Part shown: one piece after another, positions 7,474 through 14,961 of the stretch | Numbering within the stretch: the stretch's first letter is position 1 | How the letters are laid out: each line of letters begins with the position of its first letter | NCBI GenBank assembly: GCA_041494285.1 | Contig: JBGQAL010000026.1 | Location: 1-22,494, forward strand | Length of the DNA stretch: 22,494 bases | From: Fen-7 sp041494285 | GTDB taxonomy: Archaea > Halobacteriota > Methanosarcinia > Methanotrichales > Methanotrichaceae | Reading direction: 5' to 3' | Program-made: the position numbers and the translations under genes | Notes under the pieces: model-generated | Seen by the model: only the letters and a program-made list of their open reading frames with translations | The model's database searches: none | What the model was told of the DNA's origin: nothing

Positions 7474-8515
7474 ATGAGAGTAATCCTGCACGTCGATCTG
7501 GATGCCTTTTTCCCATCTGTGGAAGTCCGAGAGCATCCGGAGTTGAAAGGAAAACCCGTGGTAGTCGGGGCCGATCCAAAAGAGGGCGTTGGACGTGGAG
7601 TTGTGAGCAGCGCATCCTACGAAGCCAAGGAGGTACGGCGTAAGGTCAGCTTTGCCTATATCCAGGGCTTGGAAGCTGTGCCCCAATTGTGTTTATCTAA
7701 GGCCCCATTTCGACCTTTACATAAAGGCATCTAATAGCATAATGAAAATTCTAAAAAATCATGCAGATAGATTCGAACAGGGCGGGATAGACGAAGCCTA
7801 TCTCGACATATCAAGTCGAGTAAAGAATTTCGACGAAGCTGGGGAATTTGCCAAAAGATTAATGGAAGTGGTCTTGGACAAGGAGAAATTGACATGCTCC
7901 ATAGGCGTTGCGCCAAACAAAATGGTGGCCAAGATCGCCTCCGATTACAAGAAACCCTATGGGCTGACTGTAGTTAAAGAGGAGGATGTAAAAGGATTTC
8001 TATTTCCCTTAAAGGCGAGGAAGATCCCGGGCATAGGTCCAAAGACCGATCGGCGACTGAAGGAGCTGAAAATAGAGACTGTAGGCGATTTAGCAACTGT
8101 GAATCCAGAGGTTCTGACGAGACAATTCGGAGTCTGGGGCGCAAGGCTGCATGAATATGCCAATGGGATCGATTTCAGTGAGGTCGTTGAGGAATACGAG
8201 ACAAAATCGATAGGGAGAGAAGTGACTTTTGAACATGATGCCGATGATACAGAATTGATCCTCAGCGTCTTGGATGAGCTGGCAGAAGATGTGCACAGAG
8301 AGGTTATCGATAACGCTTTCCAGTTCAAAACGATAACCATTAAAGTTCGTTACCAGCATTTTGATACCCACACTCGCGCCAAATCCTTGTTGTTTCCGAC
8401 AAATGACTTGGCGATTCTCAGAAATAACGCCAAAAGATTGATCGCACCTTATCTTAGGGGCAATAGGAAGATCAGGTTAATTGGATTAAGGGTATCGACT
8501 TTTGTACACCGATAA
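7474..8515 (+). pseudogene. dinB: DNA polymerase IV (Y family), broken by a one-base insertion
   Basis: Translesion DNA polymerase of the DinB/Dpo4 family. The first part (from ATG 7474) has the catalytic start VDLDAFFPSVE and the block GKPVVVGADPKEGVGRGVVS. Near 7633 the frame shifts. Reading GAA GCC AAG GAG, skipping one G, then TAC GGC GTA AGG restores the family pattern EAKEYGVRSALPIS and continues to the stop at 8515. The second part keeps the second catalytic site (GIDEAYLD), a helix-hairpin-helix (KIPGIGPKTDRRLKEL) and the little-finger domain (SIGREVTFEHDADD). The repaired product would be about 346 residues, normal for Dpo4. Every motif is intact, so the break is either very recent, a sequencing error, or bypassed by +1 frameshifting; an AGGAGG lies exactly at the site. 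Confidence 0.93.
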
Positions 8516-8564
8516 TTGAAGGCTATTCTTTGATATGAAAGCGTTATTGCAAAAGCTTCACGAT

Positions 8565-8577
8565 TCATATTTTAAAA
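8565..8577 (+). promoter_or_regulatory. Putative TATA box of the SRP-like RNA
   Basis: TCATATTTTAAAA lies 12-24 bases before the first paired base (8589) of the RNA. If the centre is near 8568, a start around 8590 fits archaeal spacing. Confidence 0.4.
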
Positions 8578-8588
8578 GGAAATGAATT

Positions 8589-8688
8589 GGAGGCTGCCAG
8601 AGGGCAGGCATAAGCTCCATAATTGCAGGCACCGGTTCGGGCCCGGAAGGGAGCAGACCCACTGCTGGCAACCGTTGGCAAGCCCGCC
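8589..8688 (+). ncRNA. Small SRP-like RNA (4.5S-type hairpin)
   Basis: Bases 8640-8656 carry the most conserved part of signal recognition particle RNA: GCCC, GGAA tetraloop, GGG, then AGCAG, the domain IV tip bound by SRP54. Outside it GGT pairs with ACC, and GCAG (8624-8627) with CTGC. The ends also pair: GGCTGCCA (8592-8599) with TGGCAAGCC (8676-8684) with one bulged A, then GG with CC across a small internal loop. The result is one 100-nt rod, like bacterial 4.5S RNA. Archaeal SRP RNA is normally about 300 nt with an Alu domain and helix 6; neither is seen here, and the sequence upstream of 8589 is AT-rich. One conserved A of the tip (TCAGG) is G here. It may be a true small SRP RNA, a truncated copy, or a mimic. 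Confidence 0.6.
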
Positions 8689-8694
8689 ATTTAA
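8666..8694 (+). repeat. 29-bp direct repeat, copy 1 (3' end of the SRP-like RNA)
   Basis: Starts TGGCAACCGTTGGC and ends CGCCATTTAA. It is identical to 10098-10126; allowing one mismatch, the match extends left to 8662. It covers the 3' strand of the RNA's terminal stem plus six bases beyond it. Confidence 0.95.
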
Positions 8695-8951
8695 CTATGG
8701 TGGAATCGCTATGTAGAACCGTATCTGGAACTTAGCGAACCAATAAGGAACCAGAAATGTATCCTAATCATATTGATTCTGTTTTAAATGTCTTCACTGA
8801 GAACAGCGAGTAATAGTATGTTGAGAGATAGTGCTAACCAGGTCTGGGATTACTTCAGAGTTAGCCTTCGTTCGCCTTGATTCATTTGATTGCGCAGAGC
8901 TACGATGCTTAACCACTTATCATGCAACAAAAATATAAACATGGGAATCTA
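8695..8951. other. Non-coding stretch after the SRP-like RNA
   Basis: AT-rich. I see no gene, hairpin of note or repeat, apart from possible 3' sequence of the convergent gene that ends at 8952. Confidence 0.4.
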
Positions 8952-9700
8952 TTAGGAAGCCAGTATTATCACTTCGTTCTCCGGGTGCCTTGGCATTATA
9001 TGCTTTTTTATAAAATATTTTTTTGATCCAAACAACCATATCCCGCATTTACCTGGCGAAAGCGACTCGCCGGTGTGATACGTTCCGAAGACCATCACTT
9101 TATTACCTGGTTTAATTCTTGGATCAGAAAAACCCCATGGTATCGGAGAAATGGGTGCAAATGTCGTCACATTTATCACCCTGCTGCAAGGCCGAGGACC
9201 GAATATAACATGATCTACCTTTATGGTCCAATAAGATCCGCCGCCGAAGCCAGATGGTTTGTGAAAAGCAAGTGCCGTTCCAACCAGTTTGATCTCCGTA
9301 GGAGCTTTCTTTAAGTAGAAATCCTCAGATCCATGTAGTGTAATCACGCTGTTAGATTCAATTGCACCGAAGACCCAAACTCTATCACCTGCCTTCAATC
9401 CTGGATCCACTTTTCCCCATGGTGGCGGAATTGACTGGATTGTATTCACCTTTACGCAGGGTGTGATGTTTTGTGGACCAACCTGTATCTCATCCACTTT
9501 GACGGTCCAGTAGCTCGGCGCACCAGGCACGGTTCCCTGATGGAATTCGCATAAAGTGCCAATGAAGTAGATCGCTGAAGACCCAGCATTTTGACCTTCG
9601 GCAGACGTGTTATGATCGTCAATAGTCGATTGGGCGATCCCACAAACAGAGCTAAGGCTAAAAAGAGACTCATCCATGCAGTTAACTCGATTCTCTTCAT
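8952..9700 (-). pseudogene. Secreted protein with two internal repeats, frameshifted in its signal peptide
   Basis: From the ATG at 9700 a signal peptide is read (MKRIELTAW, then SLFLALALFVG); in the next frame the mature protein continues (IAQSTIDDHNTSAEG). Adding one G to the GGG run at 9639-9641 joins them into a single protein of about 249 residues. The mature part is two copies of a roughly 95-residue unit. Shared landmarks are SYWTVKVDEIQVGP / SYWTIKVDHVIFGP, PPWGKVDPGLKAGDRVWVFG / IPWGFSDPRIKPGNKVMVFG, and DFYLKK / KYFIKK. The family is not recognised; the fold is probably beta-rich and extracellular. The promoter is strong (TATA box 9739-9748, TGGAGAT ribosome site before 9700), which supports 9700 as the true start. 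An internal start at 9677 would give a product lacking the signal peptide. The gene lies between two copies of the SRP-like RNA 3' end. Confidence 0.75.
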
Positions 9701-9738
9701 AACATCTCCAGTAAACTTCTGAAGTATATGAGATCTAT

Positions 9739-9748
9739 GATATAAATA
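9739..9748 (-). promoter_or_regulatory. TATA box of the duplicated-domain secreted protein
   Basis: Minus-strand TATTTATATC, preceded by the purine-rich GAAAAG (BRE-like). It predicts a start near 9720 and a leader of about 20 nt, favouring the ATG at 9700. Confidence 0.6.
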
Positions 9749-9760
9749 CTTTTCACTGTT

Positions 9761-10346
9761 TATTTATGTTGTGCCAAATGATGAGGTCCGTTAGTTCCTT
9801 GCACATGAAATCAATTTATCTGATAGACCCTTTCCTGTAATAGAAAACGTAACTCTTATCGAGGCGTGTTTCGGACCACGAACCCGATAAAACCCGACCA
9901 CAAAGACAGAATAAGCGCGAAACCGGATTTACAGCTAGCTCTGCTATGGACGTAGAACTCGACGCTGGATACAATAATTATTACAAAATTTTATGCATAA
10001 TCCAGAAATTTATGATTGTCCATGAAACGTATGAACGGCGGTATGCCAAAGGTGCAAAATTAGAACTAGCTGCTGGATAACTGGAATGAGGCGCTGGTGG
10101 CAACCGTTGGCAAGCCCGCCATTTAATTCGACTACACGTCGATTCTATTTGTAGATCTTGCTTCCAAACTTCAGATCAAGAATTAGGTAATTTATTGAGG
10201 AATATAGTGAAGGTTCTTGCCTGCAGATTTCCAGCCCTTCTGAAAATGATTTGCTTTCATCTAACCCCTACTTGTTCAGATCACCAACAGACTTCTTAAT
10301 TCGAAACCCTATAGGAGGCGGTAACTCTTTTAACATAAGTCATTGC
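9761..10346. other. Long non-coding stretch with repeat remnants
   Basis: No convincing gene. A 44-codon open frame (9946-10080, plus) has no visible ribosome site. Its two ends contain a 20-nt direct repeat with 16 matches (9952-9971 and 10060-10079). The second copy of the SRP-like RNA 3' end follows at 10098-10126, then a small stem TCGAC/GTCGA (10128-10137). Confidence 0.4.
10098..10126 (+). repeat. 29-bp direct repeat, copy 2
   Basis: Identical to 8666-8694 and in the same orientation, 1432 bp away. No SRP domain IV signature precedes this copy, so only the RNA's 3' end is duplicated. Confidence 0.95.
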
Positions 10347-11540
10347 TCAGGAAAAATCTGCCAGGCTGGCCTGAGCTGTTCCTGTTGCCAGTTTTGTGTA
10401 CAGCTTCCATTTGCCCATTGGCGTGGCGATCCTTCTTCCCATCTCCTCCAGGGCTTCGTTTAGCGTGGTGAACTTCTTGGGCACAGCCTTCATGGCCTTT
10501 CGCGCCACTTCCCTGACTACCCACACGCCCAGAGGAGCCCAGTACTCTTCGGAGATTTCCCGGACGGCCAAAACGGATGCCTGTCTTCCCATCACTGCCA
10601 GCCGCTCCAAAACAGCCAGACGAGCTGCATAGTAGCCGCCAGCCAGGGAGCTGTAATCCTTCTTGCCCATCGGCCCTTCGCTGTCCGATCCTATGAAACC
10701 GTCCGGGGACCAGACCGACCTGGGCATCCATATCTCTACTAGCTCGAAGCTGTAGGCTCCTGGAAGGAAAAGGATCTCGAAGTGGTTGCTCAGATCCTCT
10801 CCGGAGTACAGCTGATAGTCACCGATGAAGGGCTTGTCCAGGACGGCGTCCTTCAGCGACTTTCCTATCATGTCATCCGAGGCGGTGATAGACCATCTTG
10901 CTGGGACTAGCCTTCTCTCCTTGCCCAGAAGCCCAAGGGAGAGAAGCCTGGAGATGTGATCCACATTAATACCTGAGGAGTAAAGCTCAGCCGCAGCCGT
11001 AGCTGCGCCAGTGGCTGGGTCCTCCACGATCCGGTCTACCTTCCTGGGGATGACGGGGTTGGTGGTTATCTCCATCTCCTTCAGGGTGCCCGCTGGACCT
11101 GTTGGAGAAAGCACTCCGTCAAAACATAGACTCCCTCGCGGCGGCTTCAAAAAAATTACCTCCGTCCCTACGGGCGCAGAGGACATAGCTATCTGTTGAG
11201 CGGTCTCCAGCAGCCTTCCCGGCTCCCTGGCCTCATGCACGCCAATCCTCGCCTCCGATCTGACTAGAGTTGCCCTGTGGGCTATTATCTCCCCGATGTC
11301 CATAGCCAGAGAGGGCTTGCTGTGTTCTTGCTCGGACTCCCCGGCTGGTATCATGGGTCCGGCTCTGACTATGGGGTAGCCGTGTCGGCCCACAAAGACC
11401 TCCGGGGGCGAGAATCCCTCGATGCTTAGGCCTATCTTTGGCAGAGCCGCTATCTCCTCGAACCTCCTCAGAATGGGACAGACCGGCCTGCCGCAGAAAC
11501 CCCGGCCTTTGCAGGAGACGCAACTGTTCACACCTCTCAT
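10347..11540 (-). CDS. Nre-family DNA repair protein
   Basis: 397 residues from the ATG at 11540; more upstream in-frame codons exist but would run into the divergent hisI. The N-terminus carries the family's zinc motif (C7-V-S-C10, C16-G-R-P-V-C21-P-I). The body matches the archaeal Nre family in its conserved blocks (FVGRHGYPIVRAGPM, DPATGAATAAAELY, ARWSITASDDMIG). The C-terminus ends QASLADFS, a PCNA-interacting (PIP) motif with Q, L and F in place. Known NreA proteins act in repair of DNA damage together with PCNA. A ribosome site AAGGAT lies just before the start. It is divergent from hisI, with only 36 bp between start codons, so the promoters must overlap. Confidence 0.88.
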   Translation of the reverse strand: MRGVNSCVSCKGRGFCGRPVCPILRRFEEIAALPKIGLSIEGFSPPEVFVGRHGYPIVRAGPMIPAGESEQEHSKPSLAMDIGEIIAHRATLVRSEARIGVHEAREPGRLLETAQQIAMSSAPVGTEVIFLKPPRGSLCFDGVLSPTGPAGTLKEMEITTNPVIPRKVDRIVEDPATGAATAAAELYSSGINVDHISRLLSLGLLGKERRLVPARWSITASDDMIGKSLKDAVLDKPFIGDYQLYSGEDLSNHFEILFLPGAYSFELVEIWMPRSVWSPDGFIGSDSEGPMGKKDYSSLAGGYYAARLAVLERLAVMGRQASVLAVREISEEYWAPLGVWVVREVARKAMKAVPKKFTTLNEALEEMGRRIATPMGKWKLYTKLATGTAQASLADFS

Positions 11541-11546
11541 TAATCC

Positions 11547-11554
11547 TTTATAGG
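11547..11554 (+). promoter_or_regulatory. TATA box of hisI (leaderless mRNA)
   Basis: TTTATAGG is centred about 26 bases before the hisI ATG, so the transcript would start at or next to the ATG at 11577. It lies in the 36-bp gap between two divergent start codons. Confidence 0.5.
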
Positions 11555-11576
11555 ATATATCCGCTACCATTCTATC

Positions 11577-11915
11577 ATGGATGCTCTGATTCCGGCCATC
11601 GCCCAGGATTATGCTACCGGCGAGGTGCTCATGCTGGCCTATATGAACGATGAAGCCCTGGCAAAGACCAGGGATACCGGAAAGGCTCACTACTGGTCTA
11701 GGTCCAGGAAGAAGTTGTGGTTGAAAGGGGAAACCTCCGGAAACTTCCAGATGGTCAAGGAGATCAGGATCGACTGCGATTACGATGCCATCCTCCTTCT
11801 TGTAGAGCAGAAGGGAGGTGCCTGTCACACCGGGTACCGGTCCTGCTTCTACCGAACTGTGGAAGGAAAAATCGTAGGCGAGAAGATCTTCGAGCCAGAG
11901 GACGTCTACCGATGA
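11577..11915 (+). CDS. hisI: Phosphoribosyl-AMP cyclohydrolase
   Basis: 112 residues. Catalyses the third step of histidine biosynthesis, hydrolytic opening of the adenine ring of phosphoribosyl-AMP, in the cytosol. All family motifs are present: VLMLAYMN, the WSRSRKKLWLKGETSGN block, the metal-binding DCDYDA, and GGACHTGYRSCFYR with the catalytic and zinc cysteines. It is a stand-alone HisI without the HisE (pyrophosphohydrolase) domain. The N-terminus is a few residues shorter than usual, and the TATA position supports this start. Its stop overlaps the next gene's start as ATGA, coupling it to a radical SAM protein with no known part in histidine synthesis. Confidence 0.95.
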   Translation: MDALIPAIAQDYATGEVLMLAYMNDEALAKTRDTGKAHYWSRSRKKLWLKGETSGNFQMVKEIRIDCDYDAILLLVEQKGGACHTGYRSCFYRTVEGKIVGEKIFEPEDVYR

Positions 11916-13012
11916 CCTCTGATGGCCGATCCTATCGCCTGTTCAATCACCCTCTTCTCCAGGCCTCAAGCTCTTTGAAGGACGGCCGGATGATAACCGA
12001 GGCCCATGGGCCCTTTTCCATCGTGCCAGGGGTGAGGTCTGCCATGGAAATGATCGACGGACAGGTTCCTGCTCTTGCTGGGGAGATGCTGTGCATATCC
12101 ACCTGGACACCTCCGGTGCCAAGCCTCGCATTTCAAAGGCTGGCCCAGAGCCAGATCAAGGCCATCTTGGGAATAAGAACTCCTGATCAGGTAACCATCT
12201 CCATAACCGAGGAGTGCCCAAATAGGTGCATTCACTGCGCTCTGCCGGATTCCGGGAGACATCTACGGTTAGAGCCTGAAAAGGTCAAAGAAATCATTGC
12301 TCAAATCCTGAAAATGGGAACTACCCTGGTGATCTTCGACGGAGGAGAACCAGCAACCTACAAAGAGCTTCCTGAATTGGTGGCCTCGGTGGATGACCGT
12401 GCCATATCCACGCTCTTCACCTCAGGAGCGGGCTTTAGCGCAACGCTAGCTGGACGGCTGAAGGAAGCCGGGCTTTATGCTGTCAACGTCAGCCTGGACA
12501 GCCCTGTTCCCGAGGAGCACGATGCCATGCGAGGCCGGTATGGGGTCTTTCGGGACGCCATGCGAGCAGCGGAGTATGCAAAGGACGTCGGCCTGCTTGT
12601 GGATCTGTACGTAGTGATTCGACATGACAATATCCGTCACCTTCAGGAGTTCCACAATCTAGCGAAGAGAATAGGCGCAAACGAACTGACTTTCTTCGAG
12701 GTTGTCACTATTGGCCGCTGGTCAGGCAGAACAGACGTGTCTCTCTCCTCGGCGGATCAAGCCGCTCTGGACAACTTTGTGTCTCATTCGGGATCACCCA
12801 GAATCTTCTCCGTTCCCGCGGCACGGAAGCGCTTCGGCTGCTTCGCAGGGCGGACCTGGATGCACATTACTCCTGGAGGCGATGTCTATCCCTGCGCCTG
12901 CATGCCTCAATCCTTCGGCAGCATCTACAAGGAGCCGATATCGAAGACCTGGCAAAAGATGGCCAACCTTCCCTTCAAGGGCAGCAAGACCTGTCCCATG
13001 CGTAAGAGTTGA
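11912..13012 (+). CDS. Radical SAM/SPASM-like protein of unknown substrate
   Basis: 366 residues. The start at 11912 is chosen because its ATGA overlaps the hisI stop; the frame is open further upstream only as antisense-free overlap with hisI. The radical SAM iron-sulfur motif is C102-PNR-C106-IH-C109, followed by the SAM-binding GGEP (144-147) and strand motifs such as VNVSLDSP. The C-terminal part (CFAGRTWMHITPGGDVYPCACMP, then CPMRKS) has the cysteine pattern and 'GDVYPC' turn of SPASM/twitch domains, which hold extra iron-sulfur clusters. Such proteins modify peptides or make cofactors, or act in haem or haem-like pathways. An N-terminal extension of about 90 residues is unusual. No peptide substrate is evident next to it, and coupling to hisI may be incidental. 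Confidence 0.88.
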   Translation: MTSDGRSYRLFNHPLLQASSSLKDGRMITEAHGPFSIVPGVRSAMEMIDGQVPALAGEMLCISTWTPPVPSLAFQRLAQSQIKAILGIRTPDQVTISITEECPNRCIHCALPDSGRHLRLEPEKVKEIIAQILKMGTTLVIFDGGEPATYKELPELVASVDDRAISTLFTSGAGFSATLAGRLKEAGLYAVNVSLDSPVPEEHDAMRGRYGVFRDAMRAAEYAKDVGLLVDLYVVIRHDNIRHLQEFHNLAKRIGANELTFFEVVTIGRWSGRTDVSLSSADQAALDNFVSHSGSPRIFSVPAARKRFGCFAGRTWMHITPGGDVYPCACMPQSFGSIYKEPISKTWQKMANLPFKGSKTCPMRKS

Positions 13013-13042
13013 GTTCCAATGCCAGCTCTATAATACGCATTT

Positions 13043-13063
13043 CCATTTCCATGTCGGAAATGG
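13043..13063 (+). terminator. Hairpin after the radical SAM gene
   Basis: CCATTTCC (13043-13050) and GGAAATGG (13056-13063) form a perfect 8-bp stem with loop ATGTC, 30 bases after the stop codon. There is no T-run directly after it. Confidence 0.5.
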
Positions 13064-13281
13064 TTGAGACGAATCTACAATTTCAATGATTATCCTGATT
13101 ATATTGATAGTTAATATTATATCCTTTAATAGCAAACTATGTTTGCCATTATCGGTTAGAAGGACGTGAGCAGCAAAGAATTTATTTTCAATTTCCGGAA
13201 AAAATATCAATTAAATATGGATTCAATCTGTGATCCGAGCTTATGTAGATTTCTATTCCGTCTTTGGACCACCGATAAATC

Positions 13282-13288
13282 TTATATA
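13282..13288 (+). promoter_or_regulatory. TATA box of the HTH-CBS gene; decides its start
   Basis: TTATATA is centred at 13285, which puts the transcript start near 13310. That is after the ATG at 13300 and just before the ATG at 13321, so the latter is the likely start codon on a short leader. Confidence 0.55.
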
Positions 13289-13320
13289 GGGCATTAGTCA
13301 TGAATAATGCCGATCTAAGT

Positions 13321-14187
13321 ATGGACCTAACACCCGTTCAAAGAGATATATTGACCGCACTGATCAACATTCACCGCGGAGAAGGCCGCGCCGTCAAAGG
13401 CGAGGAGATTGCAGAGCTAATAGACCGCAACCCTGGGACCATTAGGAACCAGATGCAGTCATTGAAGGCTTTAAACCTAGTAGAGGGCGTGCCTGGGCCC
13501 AAGGGCGGCTACAGGGCAACGGGCTCTGCCTATGAGGCACTGAGCCTAGATGCTACGGGCGATGTTGTCGATGTGCCCGTCGTCAAGAACGGAGTCACCG
13601 TCGAAGGCGCGTCGGCCACTGAGATAGTCTTCAACAAGGTCATGAAGTCCCATGATTGTGGCGGAGTGGTCCGCATAATAGGCAACGTCAGGGATTTCAA
13701 CGTGGGCGATGAGATTGAGATTGGGCCTACGCCGGTTAACAAGCTCTACATTCGCGGAAAGATATTGGGAAGGGATGACACCATATCCCGGCTCATCTTC
13801 AGCGTTTCGACGATGATCTCAGTGCCAAGGGTTCCCATCAAGGCATCAGCACGACGTGCCGTTCACATCAGCCCGTCTGCCACTCTCCAGGAGACGGCCA
13901 GGATTCTGATCCACAACGGCGTTCAAGAGGCTTTAGTGGATGATAGCTCTCCGGGCCTTGTCAGCATGACTGACATAACCCGAGCCATAGCGGATGGCAA
14001 GACAGACCTCAAGGCCAGCGAGATTATGACCCGCGGCTTCTTGACCATCGATGCAGAGGAGCCCATCTACGAGGCCATAAAGATGCTAGGCAGGAATAGC
14101 GCAAGCCAGTTGGTGGTCTCCGAATCAGGGACGCTTTGGGGCATAATCACCCCGGCTGATCTGGTCAAGTCACTCACGCCGAACTGA
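13321..14187 (+). CDS. HTH-CBS domain transcriptional regulator
   Basis: 288 residues from ATG 13321; an ATG at 13300 would add seven residues, but the TATA box argues against it. Residues about 1-65 form a winged helix-turn-helix (LTPVQRDILTALI through IDRNPGTIRNQMQSLKALNLVEG). A central region (about 75-170) is of unknown type. The C-terminus has two CBS motifs (about 172-225 and 232-286, with SATLQETARILIHNGVQEALV and EPIYEAIKMLGRNSASQLVV). CBS pairs usually bind adenosine nucleotides such as AMP, ATP or SAM. The protein thus looks like an energy-state- or ligand-sensing regulator of the kind common in methanogens. Targets are unknown. It converges with pyrH, and the two coding ends overlap by 14 bases. 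Confidence 0.88.
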   Translation: MDLTPVQRDILTALINIHRGEGRAVKGEEIAELIDRNPGTIRNQMQSLKALNLVEGVPGPKGGYRATGSAYEALSLDATGDVVDVPVVKNGVTVEGASATEIVFNKVMKSHDCGGVVRIIGNVRDFNVGDEIEIGPTPVNKLYIRGKILGRDDTISRLIFSVSTMISVPRVPIKASARRAVHISPSATLQETARILIHNGVQEALVDDSSPGLVSMTDITRAIADGKTDLKASEIMTRGFLTIDAEEPIYEAIKMLGRNSASQLVVSESGTLWGIITPADLVKSLTPN

Positions 14188-14848
14188 TCTCGGTGCCCCG
14201 GTGGGCGCCAGTTATCCCTTTTTTCAGATTTTCGATATCCTTACCGTGGACTATGGCCGTGGGAATGGAGCTGCGCTCGATTATCTTGGCGGCCAGGGGA
14301 TCAACTGGCGATCTCGATCCGGCCTTCATTTCCGTCTCCATGGCCATCCTGACAAGCTCTTTGGATGTCATTCTGTCTATTTTTCGGGCGGATGGGTCAA
14401 CCTCTGGGTCTGCCGTGTACACTCCGTCCACAGATGTAGCGATGATGAGCCGATCGGCGCAAACGTACTCGGCCAGCAGAGCGGAGACTGCATCCGTGGT
14501 CTGGCCGGGACTTACGCCGCCCATGACCACGATCCTTCCGGGTGCGCATAACCTTGCAGCATCCTCATAAGAGGCAGGAATCTCCTTTGGCGCTGCATCA
14601 CCCAGGGCAGCGACTAGCAGCATGGCGTTGAGCTTAGTCGCACCGATGCCTATCTGGTCGCAGAAGATCTCGCTGGCCCTCAGGGCCCGGGCCTTCTCGA
14701 TGTACTCGCGGGCGATCTTGCCGCCTCCGACCACTACGTAGATCTGATGCTCTTTTGACAGCTCCTTCAGGGCATCTGCATATTCGTGCAGGCTGTCAGA
14801 GTCACGGCCGGCCAGGATGGAGCCGCCCAGGGAATAGACAAGTATCAT
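14174..14848 (-). CDS. pyrH: UMP kinase, archaeal type
   Basis: 224 residues from the ATG at 14848. Phosphorylates UMP to UDP in pyrimidine synthesis. It is an amino-acid-kinase fold protein: the nucleotide-binding start is MILVYSLGGSI, then VVVGGGKIAREY, GIGATKLNAMLL and ATSVDGVYTADP. The frame is open 68 codons further upstream, but that would run into the NB-ARC gene. The family normally begins at the SLGGS strand, and a TATA box (14872-14879) about 26 bases upstream predicts a leaderless mRNA starting at this ATG. Its end overlaps the convergent HTH-CBS gene. All key motifs are intact. Confidence 0.92.
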   Translation of the reverse strand: MILVYSLGGSILAGRDSDSLHEYADALKELSKEHQIYVVVGGGKIAREYIEKARALRASEIFCDQIGIGATKLNAMLLVAALGDAAPKEIPASYEDAARLCAPGRIVVMGGVSPGQTTDAVSALLAEYVCADRLIIATSVDGVYTADPEVDPSARKIDRMTSKELVRMAMETEMKAGSRSPVDPLAAKIIERSSIPTAIVHGKDIENLKKGITGAHRGTEISSA

Positions 14849-14871
14849 GGGACTGCCCAACTCCGGATTTG

Positions 14872-14879
14872 AATAAAAA
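14872..14879 (-). promoter_or_regulatory. TATA box of pyrH (leaderless)
   Basis: Minus-strand TTTTTATT is centred about 27 bases before the ATG at 14848, so the transcript should begin at or within a few bases of the start codon. Confidence 0.55.
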
Positions 14880-14961
14880 GGTTCCTTGTGCTTTGCTATT
14901 CGAACTGGATCAATCCCGTAATCGATGAGTGAGCTTTTTCCGGAAATCTCAAATATATCGG

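Noticed and set aside
10396..11199. Plus-strand open frames opposite the Nre gene
   Set aside because: Antisense to a clear gene and without motifs.
13028..13210. 60-codon minus-strand frame after the radical SAM gene
   Set aside because: Ile/Lys-rich frame in AT-rich intergenic DNA that reads through the hairpin; no start signal.
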